From NCBI GenBank assembly GCA_900544795.1, contig UQWM01000013.1, positions 1 to 63,475 of the forward strand: DNA of 63,475 bases. Direction: 5' to 3'. Positions within the stretch are counted from its first letter, which is position 1; every line of letters starts with the position of its first letter. The stretch comes from an uncultured Phascolarctobacterium sp. GTDB taxonomy: Bacteria > Bacillota > Negativicutes > Acidaminococcales > Acidaminococcaceae. The position numbers were made by a program, and so were the translations under genes. A model generated the notes under the pieces. The model was not told the DNA's origin, made no database searches, and saw only the letters and a list, made by a program, of their open reading frames with translations. Of the stretch, positions 34,839 to 43,099 are shown in pieces.

Positions 34839-37625
34839 ATGGATTACAGCAAGACTCTTAATTTGCCGGAAACCGAATTCCCCATGCGTGCCGGCTTGCC
34901 GGAGCGCGAACCTGATTTTTTGAAATATTGGGAAGAAGGCAAAATCTACGAAAAGAAACAGGCACTGCACGCAGGCCATAAAAAATTCGTCCTGCACGAC
35001 GGCCCTCCGTACGCTAATGGCAAGATCCATATGGGTACGGCGCTTAACAAGATCTTAAAAGACATCATTATGAAATACAAATACGCGCAGGGCTTCGATA
35101 CCCCGTATGTTCCCGGCTGGGATACCCACGGTATGCCTATCGAGCACGCCGCTATCAAAAACCTTGGCCTCAACCGCCACGAGCTTGATACTTTGGTGCT
35201 GCGCAAGGAATGTCACGACTACGCTTTGCAGTGGATCGACGAACAGCGCACCGACTTCAAACGTCTGGGCGTGCTGGGCGATTGGGATCATCCCTATATC
35301 ACCATGACCCACGACTACGAAGCTGTGCAGATCCATGTTTTTGGCGAAATGGCTAAAAAAGGCTATATCTATAAAGGCAAAAAGGCCGTTTACTGGTGCC
35401 CGCACTGCGAAACAGCCCTGGCTGAAGCCGAGATCGAATACGGCGAAGAAAAATCTCCGGCGATCTTCGTAAAAATGCCGCTGATCAAAGACAACGGCCT
35501 GCTGCCCGAAGCAGCTAAAGGCAAACCTGCTTACATCGTCATCTGGACCACGACTCCGTGGACCATGCCCGCTAACGTCGCCATTGCGCTGCACCCCGAC
35601 TTTGAATATGCCTGGGTCGAATGTGAAGGCGAAGTGCTGTTCATGGCTAAAGAGATGCTGGAAGCAGTTGGCAAGGTCTGCAAAAAAGACCTTAGCAACA
35701 TCATCGGCACCTGCAAAGGCAGCGAGATGGAATTTGCCGAATGTAAACATCCCTTTGAAACGATCGACCGTAAATCCTTAGTGGTTTTGGCCGACTATGT
35801 AACCTTAGAAGCAGGTACCGGCTGCGTCCATACCGCTCCCGGCCACGGCGCCGACGACTTTGAGACCGGCGTGCGCTACAACCTGCCCATCATCTGCCCA
35901 GTTGATGGCTCCGGCAAGCTGACCGCCGAAGCAGGCGCAGATTTTGCCGGTATGTTCGTATTCGACGCTAACGTGCCCATCATCAAATATCTGGCCGGTC
36001 TGGGACGACTGTTTGGCAAAGAAAACATCCGCCATCAATACGCCCACTGCTGGCGCTGCAAAAACCCCATCATCTACCGTGCCACCGAGCAATGGTTCGC
36101 GTCTGTAGATGGCTTCCGCGAAGCAGCACTCAATGCTATCGCCAACGACGTGCAATGGATCCCTTCATGGGGCGAAGCACGTATCCATAACATGGTAGCC
36201 GACCGCCACGACTGGTGTATCTCTCGTCAGCGTGTGTGGGGCGTACCTATCCCTATTTTCTACTGCGAAGACTGCAACGAGCATCTGGTCAACGACGCTA
36301 CTATTAACGCTGTCGCCGACCTGTTTGCCAAAGAAGGCTCCGATGCCTGGTGGGCCCACGAAGCAGCAGAGATCCTGCCTGCTGGAACTACCTGCCCCAA
36401 ATGCGGCGGCACCCACTTCCGCAAAGAAAGCGACATCATGGACGTTTGGTTCGACAGCGGCTCATCTCATGCAGCAGTCTGCAAAACACGCCCCGAACTG
36501 GCCTGGCCTGCCGATATGTATTTAGAAGGCAGCGACCAGCATCGCGGCTGGTTCCAATCGTCACTGCTCACCTCCGTAGCCACCGAAGGCAAAGCTCCGT
36601 ACCGTGCAGTTTTGACCCACGGCTATGTAGTTGACGGCGAAGGCCGCAAAATGTCTAAATCCGTCGGCAACACCGTTGCTCCGCAGGATATTATCGATCA
36701 ATACGGCGCCGATATCATCCGTCTGTGGGCGGCTTCCTCCGACTATAAAGCTGATATCCGCATCTCCAAAGAGATTTTGAAACAGCTGTCCGAGGTTTAC
36801 CGTAAGATCCGCAACACCATTCGCTATATCCTGGGCAACACCAACGACTTTAACTACGAAACAGATAAAGTAGAATTTAAGGATATGCTGGAGCTGGATC
36901 GCTGGGCCTTGATGCATATGCAGCTGCTTAAAAAAGACGTTAGCGCGGCCTATGAAAGCTACGACTTCCATGTGCTGTACCACGCCATCCACAACTTCTG
37001 CAGCGTCGAAATGAGCAGCTACTATCTTGATATCCTCAAAGACCGTCTGTACGTTTACAAGGCAGATTCTTTTGAACGCCGCAGCGCCCAGACCGCCATG
37101 TACGAGATCATGATGGACCTGGTGGTTATGCTGGCGCCGGTACTTAGCTTTACAATGGAAGAAGTTTGGCAGTTTATGAAAAAACCTGCCTCCATGCCCG
37201 AATCCATCTTTATGATGCCCTGGCCGGAGTGCAAGGAAGAATACATCGACGAAGCACTGGAAAGCAAATGGGATAACTTCATCGGTATCCGCAGCGAGAT
37301 CACCAAGGTTTTGGAAGGCGCACGCCGTGCTAAAACCATTGGCCACTCCCTCGACGCTAAAGTCGAGCTGCACGCTACCGGCGAAGCGCTCGCTATCCTT
37401 AGATCCGTCGAAAGCGATTTGGCGACCCTGCTTATCGTATCGCAGGCCAAACTGGTAGAAGGTTTGGACGGCGGCGTAGAAGCGACCGGCCGCGACGACC
37501 TGAAGGTCACCGTACAGGCTGCCGAAGGCGAAAAGTGCGAACGCTGCTGGATCTACAGCGACACCGTTGGCCAGGATGCCGAGCATCCGACCCTGTGCGC
37601 ACGCTGCGCCGCTGCTTTAAAATAA
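34839..37625 (+). CDS. ileS: isoleucyl-tRNA synthetase
   Basis: The 928-residue class I synthetase shows the HIGH motif as HMGT in PYANGKIHMGTALNKILKD near residue 60, WDTHGMPIE, the CP1 editing domain (GTGCVHTAPGHGADDFETG) and KMSKS (GRKMSKSVGN) near residue 605. The end holds the zinc-binding CERCW and CARC pairs typical of bacterial type 1 IleS. Length is normal. It charges tRNA-Ile and edits valine. GGAGGTG lies before ATG 34839; the frame extends upstream into the T-box terminator, which is not coding. Codon choice is strongly biased, as for a highly expressed gene. Confidence 0.98.
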   Translation: MDYSKTLNLPETEFPMRAGLPEREPDFLKYWEEGKIYEKKQALHAGHKKFVLHDGPPYANGKIHMGTALNKILKDIIMKYKYAQGFDTPYVPGWDTHGMPIEHAAIKNLGLNRHELDTLVLRKECHDYALQWIDEQRTDFKRLGVLGDWDHPYITMTHDYEAVQIHVFGEMAKKGYIYKGKKAVYWCPHCETALAEAEIEYGEEKSPAIFVKMPLIKDNGLLPEAAKGKPAYIVIWTTTPWTMPANVAIALHPDFEYAWVECEGEVLFMAKEMLEAVGKVCKKDLSNIIGTCKGSEMEFAECKHPFETIDRKSLVVLADYVTLEAGTGCVHTAPGHGADDFETGVRYNLPIICPVDGSGKLTAEAGADFAGMFVFDANVPIIKYLAGLGRLFGKENIRHQYAHCWRCKNPIIYRATEQWFASVDGFREAALNAIANDVQWIPSWGEARIHNMVADRHDWCISRQRVWGVPIPIFYCEDCNEHLVNDATINAVADLFAKEGSDAWWAHEAAEILPAGTTCPKCGGTHFRKESDIMDVWFDSGSSHAAVCKTRPELAWPADMYLEGSDQHRGWFQSSLLTSVATEGKAPYRAVLTHGYVVDGEGRKMSKSVGNTVAPQDIIDQYGADIIRLWAASSDYKADIRISKEILKQLSEVYRKIRNTIRYILGNTNDFNYETDKVEFKDMLELDRWALMHMQLLKKDVSAAYESYDFHVLYHAIHNFCSVEMSSYYLDILKDRLYVYKADSFERRSAQTAMYEIMMDLVVMLAPVLSFTMEEVWQFMKKPASMPESIFMMPWPECKEEYIDEALESKWDNFIGIRSEITKVLEGARRAKTIGHSLDAKVELHATGEALAILRSVESDLATLLIVSQAKLVEGLDGGVEATGRDDLKVTVQAAEGEKCERCWIYSDTVGQDAEHPTLCARCAAALK

Positions 37626-37659
37626 GCGCTGGCAGCTAAAAAAAGTAAATAAGTAAAAA

Positions 37660-37692
37660 TAAAAGCCGTCTTTCTTAGGAAAGGCGGCTTTT
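37660..37692 (+). terminator. terminator after ileS
   Basis: AAAGCCG.CTTTC (from 37661) pairs with GGAAAG.CGGCTTTT (to 37691) around TTA, with a small internal mismatch, and ends in a T-run. Confidence 0.8.
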
Positions 37693-37763
37693 GTGCGTTT
37701 TAGCGGCGGGGGTCGGAAAAATTTACTTTTTGGTCGAATCCCGTATGGGCAAAATCCACTAAA

Positions 37764-37797
37764 AGCAGTCAGCTGCATAGCAGCTGGCTGTTTTTTT
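37764..37797 (+). terminator. second terminator downstream of ileS
   Basis: CAGTCAGCTGC (37766-37776) pairs with GCAGCTGGCTG (37780-37790), with one T-G wobble, and runs into seven T residues. It lies about 75 bases behind the first terminator, so a small transcript might come from the stretch between them; I see no clear gene there. Confidence 0.75.
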
Positions 37798-37892
37798 ATT
37801 TGCCCAAAAGTGCTGCAAGTGCCAAGGGGATCGTGCAAGACCTCGACCGTGAATAATATTTCTAGCCGCAGTGTCTTGCGGGGGGGCACAAG

Positions 37893-37901
37893 TGGTATAA
37901 T
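37893..37901 (+). promoter_or_regulatory. extended -10 promoter ahead of the XRE gene
   Basis: TGGTATAAT with perfect TATAAT (37896-37901). TTGCGG at 37876-37881 is only 14 bases away, too close for a normal -35. The leader to the XRE gene would be about 115 bases and AT-rich, with no structure that I recognise. Confidence 0.5.
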
Positions 37902-38022
37902 AGGGCTTAATATTGCTTATATAAATAATTTTTACTTATATTTTTAAAAACAACAAACTTTTACTTTAAAAGTAATTAAGTGAAGTCGTGGTTATTATTT
38001 TTACAAGTTGGGAAGTGAAAAA

Positions 38023-38346
38023 GTGTACGACGAAAAAAGCCTGCAGGGCATCGGTACTAAAATCAAGCTGCTGCGTACGCTGCGTAGGGTAAGCCAACAG
38101 CAGCTGGCCAAACAGCTGGGCATCAGCCAGACCCATATGAGCAATATCGAAGGTGGACGGGTCTCTGTAAACTTGCGTCTGTTGATGCGCATAGCCAATT
38201 TGTTTGCGTGCAGGCTGGATGACATCATCAGCGGTGACTTTAACACCGAGGGGGAAGCAGCAGCCGGTGCAGTACCGGAAGAGGGTTATAGCGCCGACGA
38301 GGTGCGTCTGCTGCTGAAAATGCTGCAATTAACAAAAAACAAATAG
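38023..38346 (+). CDS. XRE-family helix-turn-helix regulator
   Basis: The 107-residue protein has an HTH_3 DNA-binding domain covering about residues 7-65: KIKLLRTLRRVSQQQLAKQL, GISQTHMSNIEGGRVSVNLR, then LLMRIANLFACRLDDII. The rest is an acidic, Ala-rich tail ending in LLLKMLQLTKNK. It probably binds DNA as a dimer; target unknown, although the chimeric glycosyltransferase gene 72 bases downstream is a candidate. Start GTG 38023 is preferred since GGAAGTG lies at a good distance; a TTG at 38008 is in frame but without a site. Confidence 0.85.
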   Translation: MYDEKSLQGIGTKIKLLRTLRRVSQQQLAKQLGISQTHMSNIEGGRVSVNLRLLMRIANLFACRLDDIISGDFNTEGEAAAGAVPEEGYSADEVRLLLKMLQLTKNK

Positions 38347-38418
38347 CTGGCTCCGCAGCAGTAGCTGCGAGGATATAAAAACATTAAAGCAAAATCAAAA
38401 AAAGAGGAGGTGAAAGGA

Positions 38419-40404
38419 TTGCGCAATGAGATCCACATCGGTTTTGGTATCGACAAAAACTTTGGCAAGTTTGCCGGTATCACCATCACGTCATTGGCAC
38501 ATAACAATCTGGATAATGATTTGATCATTCACATTATTTACGACGAGCTGCTGCCGGAGGATATGCACAAACTAAAACAGACAGAACAGCTGTACCGTAA
38601 CCTGAAGCTGCATTTTTACCAAATCACCAGCACCGAGGGAATGACCTTTATCGTGCCGCCGGGGCACATCACCCAGGCTATGTATTATCGCTACCTGTTT
38701 GGCGAAATGCTGCCCAAGTCCGTTAGCAAAATCATTTATATGGATGCCGATATCATCTGTAAGGGCGACATTTTTCCTTTGTGGCAGACTGACTTGCAGG
38801 GCAAAGTGCTGGGCGCTGTGCGCGACTGGGGCGAAGAAAAAAGCTGCGGCCGCATCGGCTTAAAAAACGGACGCTATTTCAATTCTGGCGTGCTGCTGCT
38901 GGATTTACAAAAGTGGCGGCAGCAAAAACTGACGCAAAAGCTGTTTACATGGCTGGCCGAGGTTGGCAGCACAAAAATACTGTGGGGCGACCAGGATGCC
39001 CTTAACGGCGTTATCGACGGACAGTTTGCCGAGCTGCCCAAAAAGTATAACTGCATCATCATCAATAATACTTTGTTGAAAGCTGCCCCGGAAGATGTGA
39101 TCGTGCATTATATCGACTATATCAAGCCTTGGCATATCTACTGCCTGGACAGTGACGAGAAAAAGCTGTACTGGCGTTACGTCCAAAAATCGCTGTGGGA
39201 TGAATTGCAGCCCCTGGATGGGCACACGGTGGACACGACGGTAATGACGGCAAGGGTACTATGTAAGGAAGGCGACTATAAAAAGTCTATTTCGTATTAT
39301 GAAGCGCTGTTAAAGTATTTTTTGAAGGATAAGTATGAGTTTGTGTTTCAGGATACTGGTATCGGTATGTCGGAGGCTTATTTACAGCATATTTTTGAAC
39401 CTTTTTCGCGGGCTGATGATGCCAGGATCAGTAATGTGCAGGGCACGGGGCTTGGCTTGGCAATAACGAAGAACATTGTGCAGATGATGAACGGGACTAT
39501 CCAGGTACAGACCAGGCTGGGCGAGGGCAGTACATTTACAGTGTCGGTGCCGCTGGAACTGCAGATGAAAGAGGAGTTTGTTTATGAGGAAATGTTGGGC
39601 CTGCCTGTTTTGGTGCTAGACGATGACAGGGTAGTGTGCGAAAATACGTCGCTGCTGCTGACTGAGCTGGGGATGCGCGGCAGCTGGGTGTTGTCGGGCT
39701 ATGAAGCAGTGGAAACAGTGAGGGCTGCCCATGAGCGGCAGGATGATTTTTATGCGGTTATTTTAGATTGGAAAATGCCGGGTATGGACGGTTTGGAAAC
39801 GCTGCGGTCTATTCGCAGCCAGGTCAGCACCAAGGTACCTATTATTATCATTTCTGCTTATGATTATTCGCATATCGAGCAGGAGTTTATCGATGCCGGC
39901 GCCAATGCGTTTATCAGCAAGCCGTTGTTTAAGTCGAAAATGTTGCATGCCCTGCAGCTGTTTTGCGATAGCTGCAAAACAGAAAACCACGCTGCGGCAG
40001 ATGAGAAGCAGTATGCTGATTTGTTGGGTAAACGAATACTGCTGGTAGAGGATAATATGCTGAACCGTGAGATCGCGGTGGATCTTTTGCAGCTATATGG
40101 CCTGATTGTGGAGGAAGCGGAAAATGGGCAGGTGGCTGTTGATTCTTTTAGCAGGTCGGAACCTGGCTACTATGATTTTATTCTGATGGATATCCAGATG
40201 CCGGTCATGGACGGCTACGAGGCGACGTTGGCGATCCGTAGCATGGAACGTGCTGACGCCGTTAAGATACCTATTTTGGCACTAACGGCCAATGCCTTTG
40301 TGACGGATGTGGGCAAGGCCAGAAATGCGGGGATGAACGACCATATCAGTAAGCCGATAAACTTGGAGGTGTTGTTTGCGGCGTTGCGAAAATGGGTGGC
40401 TTGA
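38419..40404 (+). CDS. chimeric gene: GT8 glycosyltransferase joined to truncated hybrid histidine kinase with two receivers
   Basis: The 661-residue frame holds two unrelated halves. Residues 1 to about 270 are a family 8 glycosyltransferase: GITITSLAHN, MYYRYLFGEMLP, the metal-binding DAD in YMDADIICKGD, NSGVLLLDL, WGDQDALNGV and HYIDYIKPWH, as in LPS glucosyl/galactosyltransferases. A short TPR-like piece follows (GDYKKSISYYEALLKYF). From about residue 306 it becomes the rear part of a kinase ATPase domain (VFQDTGIGM, FEPFSRADD, GTGLGLAI); the H-box and N-box are missing. Two receiver domains follow, with phosphorylatable Asp in ILDWKMPGMDG and ILMDIQMPVMDG. No membrane segment is seen. 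TTG 38419 has GGAGG 8 bases upstream. A deletion fusion, a new signalling design or an assembly join are all possible. Confidence 0.85.
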   Translation: MRNEIHIGFGIDKNFGKFAGITITSLAHNNLDNDLIIHIIYDELLPEDMHKLKQTEQLYRNLKLHFYQITSTEGMTFIVPPGHITQAMYYRYLFGEMLPKSVSKIIYMDADIICKGDIFPLWQTDLQGKVLGAVRDWGEEKSCGRIGLKNGRYFNSGVLLLDLQKWRQQKLTQKLFTWLAEVGSTKILWGDQDALNGVIDGQFAELPKKYNCIIINNTLLKAAPEDVIVHYIDYIKPWHIYCLDSDEKKLYWRYVQKSLWDELQPLDGHTVDTTVMTARVLCKEGDYKKSISYYEALLKYFLKDKYEFVFQDTGIGMSEAYLQHIFEPFSRADDARISNVQGTGLGLAITKNIVQMMNGTIQVQTRLGEGSTFTVSVPLELQMKEEFVYEEMLGLPVLVLDDDRVVCENTSLLLTELGMRGSWVLSGYEAVETVRAAHERQDDFYAVILDWKMPGMDGLETLRSIRSQVSTKVPIIIISAYDYSHIEQEFIDAGANAFISKPLFKSKMLHALQLFCDSCKTENHAAADEKQYADLLGKRILLVEDNMLNREIAVDLLQLYGLIVEEAENGQVAVDSFSRSEPGYYDFILMDIQMPVMDGYEATLAIRSMERADAVKIPILALTANAFVTDVGKARNAGMNDHISKPINLEVLFAALRKWVA

Positions 40405-40453
40405 AGGCCAGATTTTAAGTAGTTGCAGATGAAATAGGAATAAAGCTTATAAA

Positions 40454-40492
40454 AAAGGCCATACAGAGAAAGCTCGCTGTATGGCCTTTCGA
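40454..40492. terminator. bidirectional terminator between the chimera and nadE
   Basis: AAAGGCCATACAG (40454-40466) pairs perfectly with CTGTATGGCCTTT (40477-40489) around a 10-base loop. The minus strand runs into six T residues and ends nadE; the plus strand has CGATTTTT. Confidence 0.85.
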
Positions 40493-40506
40493 TTTTTAGC
40501 GTTATT

Positions 40507-42414
40507 TTATTCGCCTAAAAGCTGTGCCTTTAGCTGGCGGTATTCGCGGGGGAAGTAGGCTGTTAGCTGGGATTCACGGTGGTCGTAGCCATAGGCGCGG
40601 CGGGTGATGCTGACGATGGGCGGCGCCTGGATACGTTTGGCGACGGCCAGGGTGTGCATCAGCTTCCACCAGTGTTCCAGGTCGGCGATAAAGCTTTTGG
40701 CATCGGGAAAGGCCGCACTGATGATGCCTGCTTCGCAGCCGATATGCTCGGCCAGCGTGCCTTCACTGTACCAGCGCAGGACCTCGGCGGGTGATGTTTT
40801 GCGCCACTGCTCGAGGAAGCTGCGAAAGAGCCTGTCGTGATAGGGATAGATGAGCGGGTCGCCGCCGGTGCCGACTGTTTGCTCGGAAGAAAGCTCGGCG
40901 CTGGGACGGATGGTGAAGATGGCTTCGGGCAGCACGGTGCGTTGAAAGACGCTTTCGTTGAGGTAGCGTCCCAGTTCGTAGACGTGGTGCTTCCACAGGT
41001 CGCCGATGGGTGCCAGTGCGCCGCAGATGTCGCCGTAGAAGGTGGCATAGCCGACGGTGAGCTCGGTTTTATTGGAATTACAGGAGAAGGCGCCGCCAAA
41101 GGCTGCTGCCAAGCCTGCCACGACGCGGGAGCCGCGGTCGCGTGATTGGATGTTTTCGTAGATGAAGGGTGTTACCTCAAGCTGGAAGTCGAGGTGCTGG
41201 TTATAGCTGTGGATCTTAGTTTGGGTAAGCTGCGCTTTTGTGTTGAGGCAGCTTTCAGTAATGGGGATAACGGCGTAATTGGCGCCCAGTGATTGGGCGG
41301 TCTGTTCGGCGATCGTCTGCGTCATGGGCGAGTTGTAGCGGCTGGGCATATTCACCAGCAGTACGTTATCGGGGCCCAGGATATCGACGAACAGGGCTGC
41401 TGTAACGGCGCTGTCGATGCCGCCGGAGAGCCCAACAGTGATTTTGCCGATGCCTGCCTGCTCTAAAAAGCGCTGGCAGCCGTAACGCAGGCTGTGGTAT
41501 ATTTCTTCGATCTCGCTGCGGGGATCGGCGGTAAGGCCGCTGGTGTCGATGGCTTTGGCTTTGCTGTCCCAGCTGGCGCACAAGGTGGCTTCATCGTACA
41601 TGGGCGCATCGGTAAGCAGCCAGCCGTCGGGGCCATAAACACAACTGCAACCGTCGAAGGTAAAAATGTTTTTGCCGTTGTTTTGGATGCCTACGTTGTT
41701 GCAGTAGATGACGGGTAGGTTTGTTTTTTTAGCGGTACCGCCAAACAGGCGGTGCCGTTTGCTGTTTTTGCTAAGGCTGAAGGGCGAGCAGGAGATGTTG
41801 CATAAAAGTTCGGCTCCGTGCTGCGCCAAAAGCTGGGGCACATCTAAAAAGTAGTTTTCGGTCCAGCCGTCTTCGCACAGCATCACGCCCAAACGCACGC
41901 TTTCGCCGCGGACGGTGATGGTGAGGGGCTGGTGCAGGCTGCTGACGGGTTTATCAAGCTCAAGCGCCAGCTGCCGCAGGCCGTAAAAGTGACGGTTGTC
42001 GTCGAATTCGCGGTAGTTGGGCAGGGCGTTTTTGATGATGAAGTCGTAGGGCAATGTGCCGTTAGTAAGCAGCTTACCATGCTGGGCTGCAAAGGCGGCG
42101 TTGTATTTACGGGCGCGTCCGTCTTCGTTGCGCTTGCTGTTATCAAGGGCGATGTTGCCGAAGATGACGCAAAGGTCGCCGTAAGCGGCTGTTGCGGCAA
42201 TGATCTCGTCACCGTAGGCGGCGCAGTCTTCCACAAAGGCCGTTTGTTCCCACAGGTCACCTAAAAAGTAGCCCGGTACTGCCAGCTCGGGCAGCAGCAG
42301 GATATCTATACCTTCCTGGTGGGCCATGGCCAGATGGTGCAGGATTTTTTTGCTGTTCAAATCCGGGCGTCCGGCAATGATTTCTATTTGTCCACAGGCT
42401 ATTCTTAGTGCCAC
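40507..42414 (-). CDS. nadE: glutamine-dependent NAD+ synthetase
   Basis: The 635-residue enzyme makes NAD+ from deamido-NAD, ATP and glutamine. Its N-terminal half is a nitrilase-type glutaminase: LLLPELAVPGYFLGDLW with the catalytic Glu, a Lys further on, and the Cys in GVMLCEDGW near residue 175. The C-terminal half is the synthetase with the SGGIDSAVTAALF P-loop and the TVGTGGDPL region. Two-domain length is normal. The start is GTG 42414 with GAGGTG before it. It is transcribed alone and divergently from ybaK. Confidence 0.95.
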   Translation of the reverse strand: MALRIACGQIEIIAGRPDLNSKKILHHLAMAHQEGIDILLLPELAVPGYFLGDLWEQTAFVEDCAAYGDEIIAATAAYGDLCVIFGNIALDNSKRNEDGRARKYNAAFAAQHGKLLTNGTLPYDFIIKNALPNYREFDDNRHFYGLRQLALELDKPVSSLHQPLTITVRGESVRLGVMLCEDGWTENYFLDVPQLLAQHGAELLCNISCSPFSLSKNSKRHRLFGGTAKKTNLPVIYCNNVGIQNNGKNIFTFDGCSCVYGPDGWLLTDAPMYDEATLCASWDSKAKAIDTSGLTADPRSEIEEIYHSLRYGCQRFLEQAGIGKITVGLSGGIDSAVTAALFVDILGPDNVLLVNMPSRYNSPMTQTIAEQTAQSLGANYAVIPITESCLNTKAQLTQTKIHSYNQHLDFQLEVTPFIYENIQSRDRGSRVVAGLAAAFGGAFSCNSNKTELTVGYATFYGDICGALAPIGDLWKHHVYELGRYLNESVFQRTVLPEAIFTIRPSAELSSEQTVGTGGDPLIYPYHDRLFRSFLEQWRKTSPAEVLRWYSEGTLAEHIGCEAGIISAAFPDAKSFIADLEHWWKLMHTLAVAKRIQAPPIVSITRRAYGYDHRESQLTAYFPREYRQLKAQLLGE

Positions 42415-42464
42415 AGTACACCTCGTTTAAATAGTTTTGCAATATTTTAAAGACTATTATTGAT

Positions 42465-42493
42465 TTGCGTTTAAAAACCTATGATGTTATTAT
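42465..42493 (+). promoter_or_regulatory. promoter of ybaK
   Basis: TTGCGT (42465-42470), 17 bases, TATTAT (42488-42493) with a TG extension at 42485-42486. Transcription would start near 42500, which leaves room for the ATG at 42542 but hardly for a GTG at 42512. Confidence 0.6.
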
Positions 42494-42541
42494 AGCAGAA
42501 GGAAGGCGGTTGTGCCACTTTCAGAGGGGGTAAAAGATGTT

Positions 42542-43018
42542 ATGAAACAGAAAAAAACCAATGCGGCCCGCAAGCTGGATGATTTGAAGCTGGCGTACCG
42601 TTTGATGGAATATACTGTAGATGAGGAGCATTTGGACGCGGTGCATGTGGCTGCCGAAGTGGGTATGCCGGCGGCACAGGTGTTTAAAACGCTGGTAGTG
42701 CGCGGTGATAAAACGGGTGTTGTTTTTGCCTGCATACCCGGCGACGGCGAGCTTGACTTGAAGGCGCTGGCGAAAGCGAGCGGCAACAAGCGGGCCGAGC
42801 TGGTGCCTTTAAAAGAGGTGCTGCCTTTGACGGGATATATTCGCGGTGGCTGTTCGCCTTTGGGCGCTAAAAAGAACTACCCGGTCTATATGGACGCCAG
42901 CTGCAATGGCTGGGACGAGATCGCTGTGAGCGCCGGGGTGCGGGGGATGCAGATAGTTGTTGCGCCTGCCGATTTGCAGCAGGCCACAAGGGCCGTTGTT
43001 GCGCCTTTGACTTTTTGA
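42542..43018 (+). CDS. ybaK: YbaK/EbsC-type aminoacyl-tRNA deacylase
   Basis: The 158-residue protein matches YbaK/EbsC, which clears Cys-tRNA-Pro. Seen are the start KTNAARKLDDL, VAAEVGMPAAQVFKTLVVRG with the conserved lysine, ALAKASGNKRAELVPLKEV, TGYIRGGCSPLG with the GGCSPxG signature, and the end GLQI-type strand MQIVVAPADL. The ATG 42542 matches the family start and has GAGGGGG upstream; an in-frame GTG at 42512 would add ten residues but lies too close to the likely transcript start. thrC follows with its own promoter. Confidence 0.9.
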   Translation: MKQKKTNAARKLDDLKLAYRLMEYTVDEEHLDAVHVAAEVGMPAAQVFKTLVVRGDKTGVVFACIPGDGELDLKALAKASGNKRAELVPLKEVLPLTGYIRGGCSPLGAKKNYPVYMDASCNGWDEIAVSAGVRGMQIVVAPADLQQATRAVVAPLTF

Positions 43019-43033
43019 ATACATAGAAAATAC

Positions 43034-43062
43034 TTGTTTGGAAAATATAAATGTGGTATGAT
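43034..43062 (+). promoter_or_regulatory. promoter of thrC
   Basis: TTGTTT (43034-43039), 17 bases, TATGAT (43057-43062) with TG at 43054-43055. It lies 38 bases before the thrC ATG. Confidence 0.6.
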
Positions 43063-43099
43063 TTTCCCGTAGTGAATGAAGGAAAGTGAGGTTCCTGCA

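Noticed and set aside
36561..37586. 341-codon open frame on the minus strand inside ileS
   Set aside because: It is a shadow of ileS, whose strong codon bias keeps the opposite strand open; it has no ribosome-binding site or recognisable domain.
37720..37755. tRNA-like 3' end (GGTCGAATCCCGTATGGGCA)
   Set aside because: The T-arm stem would have only two pairs, and no anticodon or D-arm lies upstream; chance or an old remnant at best.
37693..37947. 84-codon frame between ileS and the XRE gene
   Set aside because: It runs through a strong terminator hairpin and a promoter and is not protein-like.
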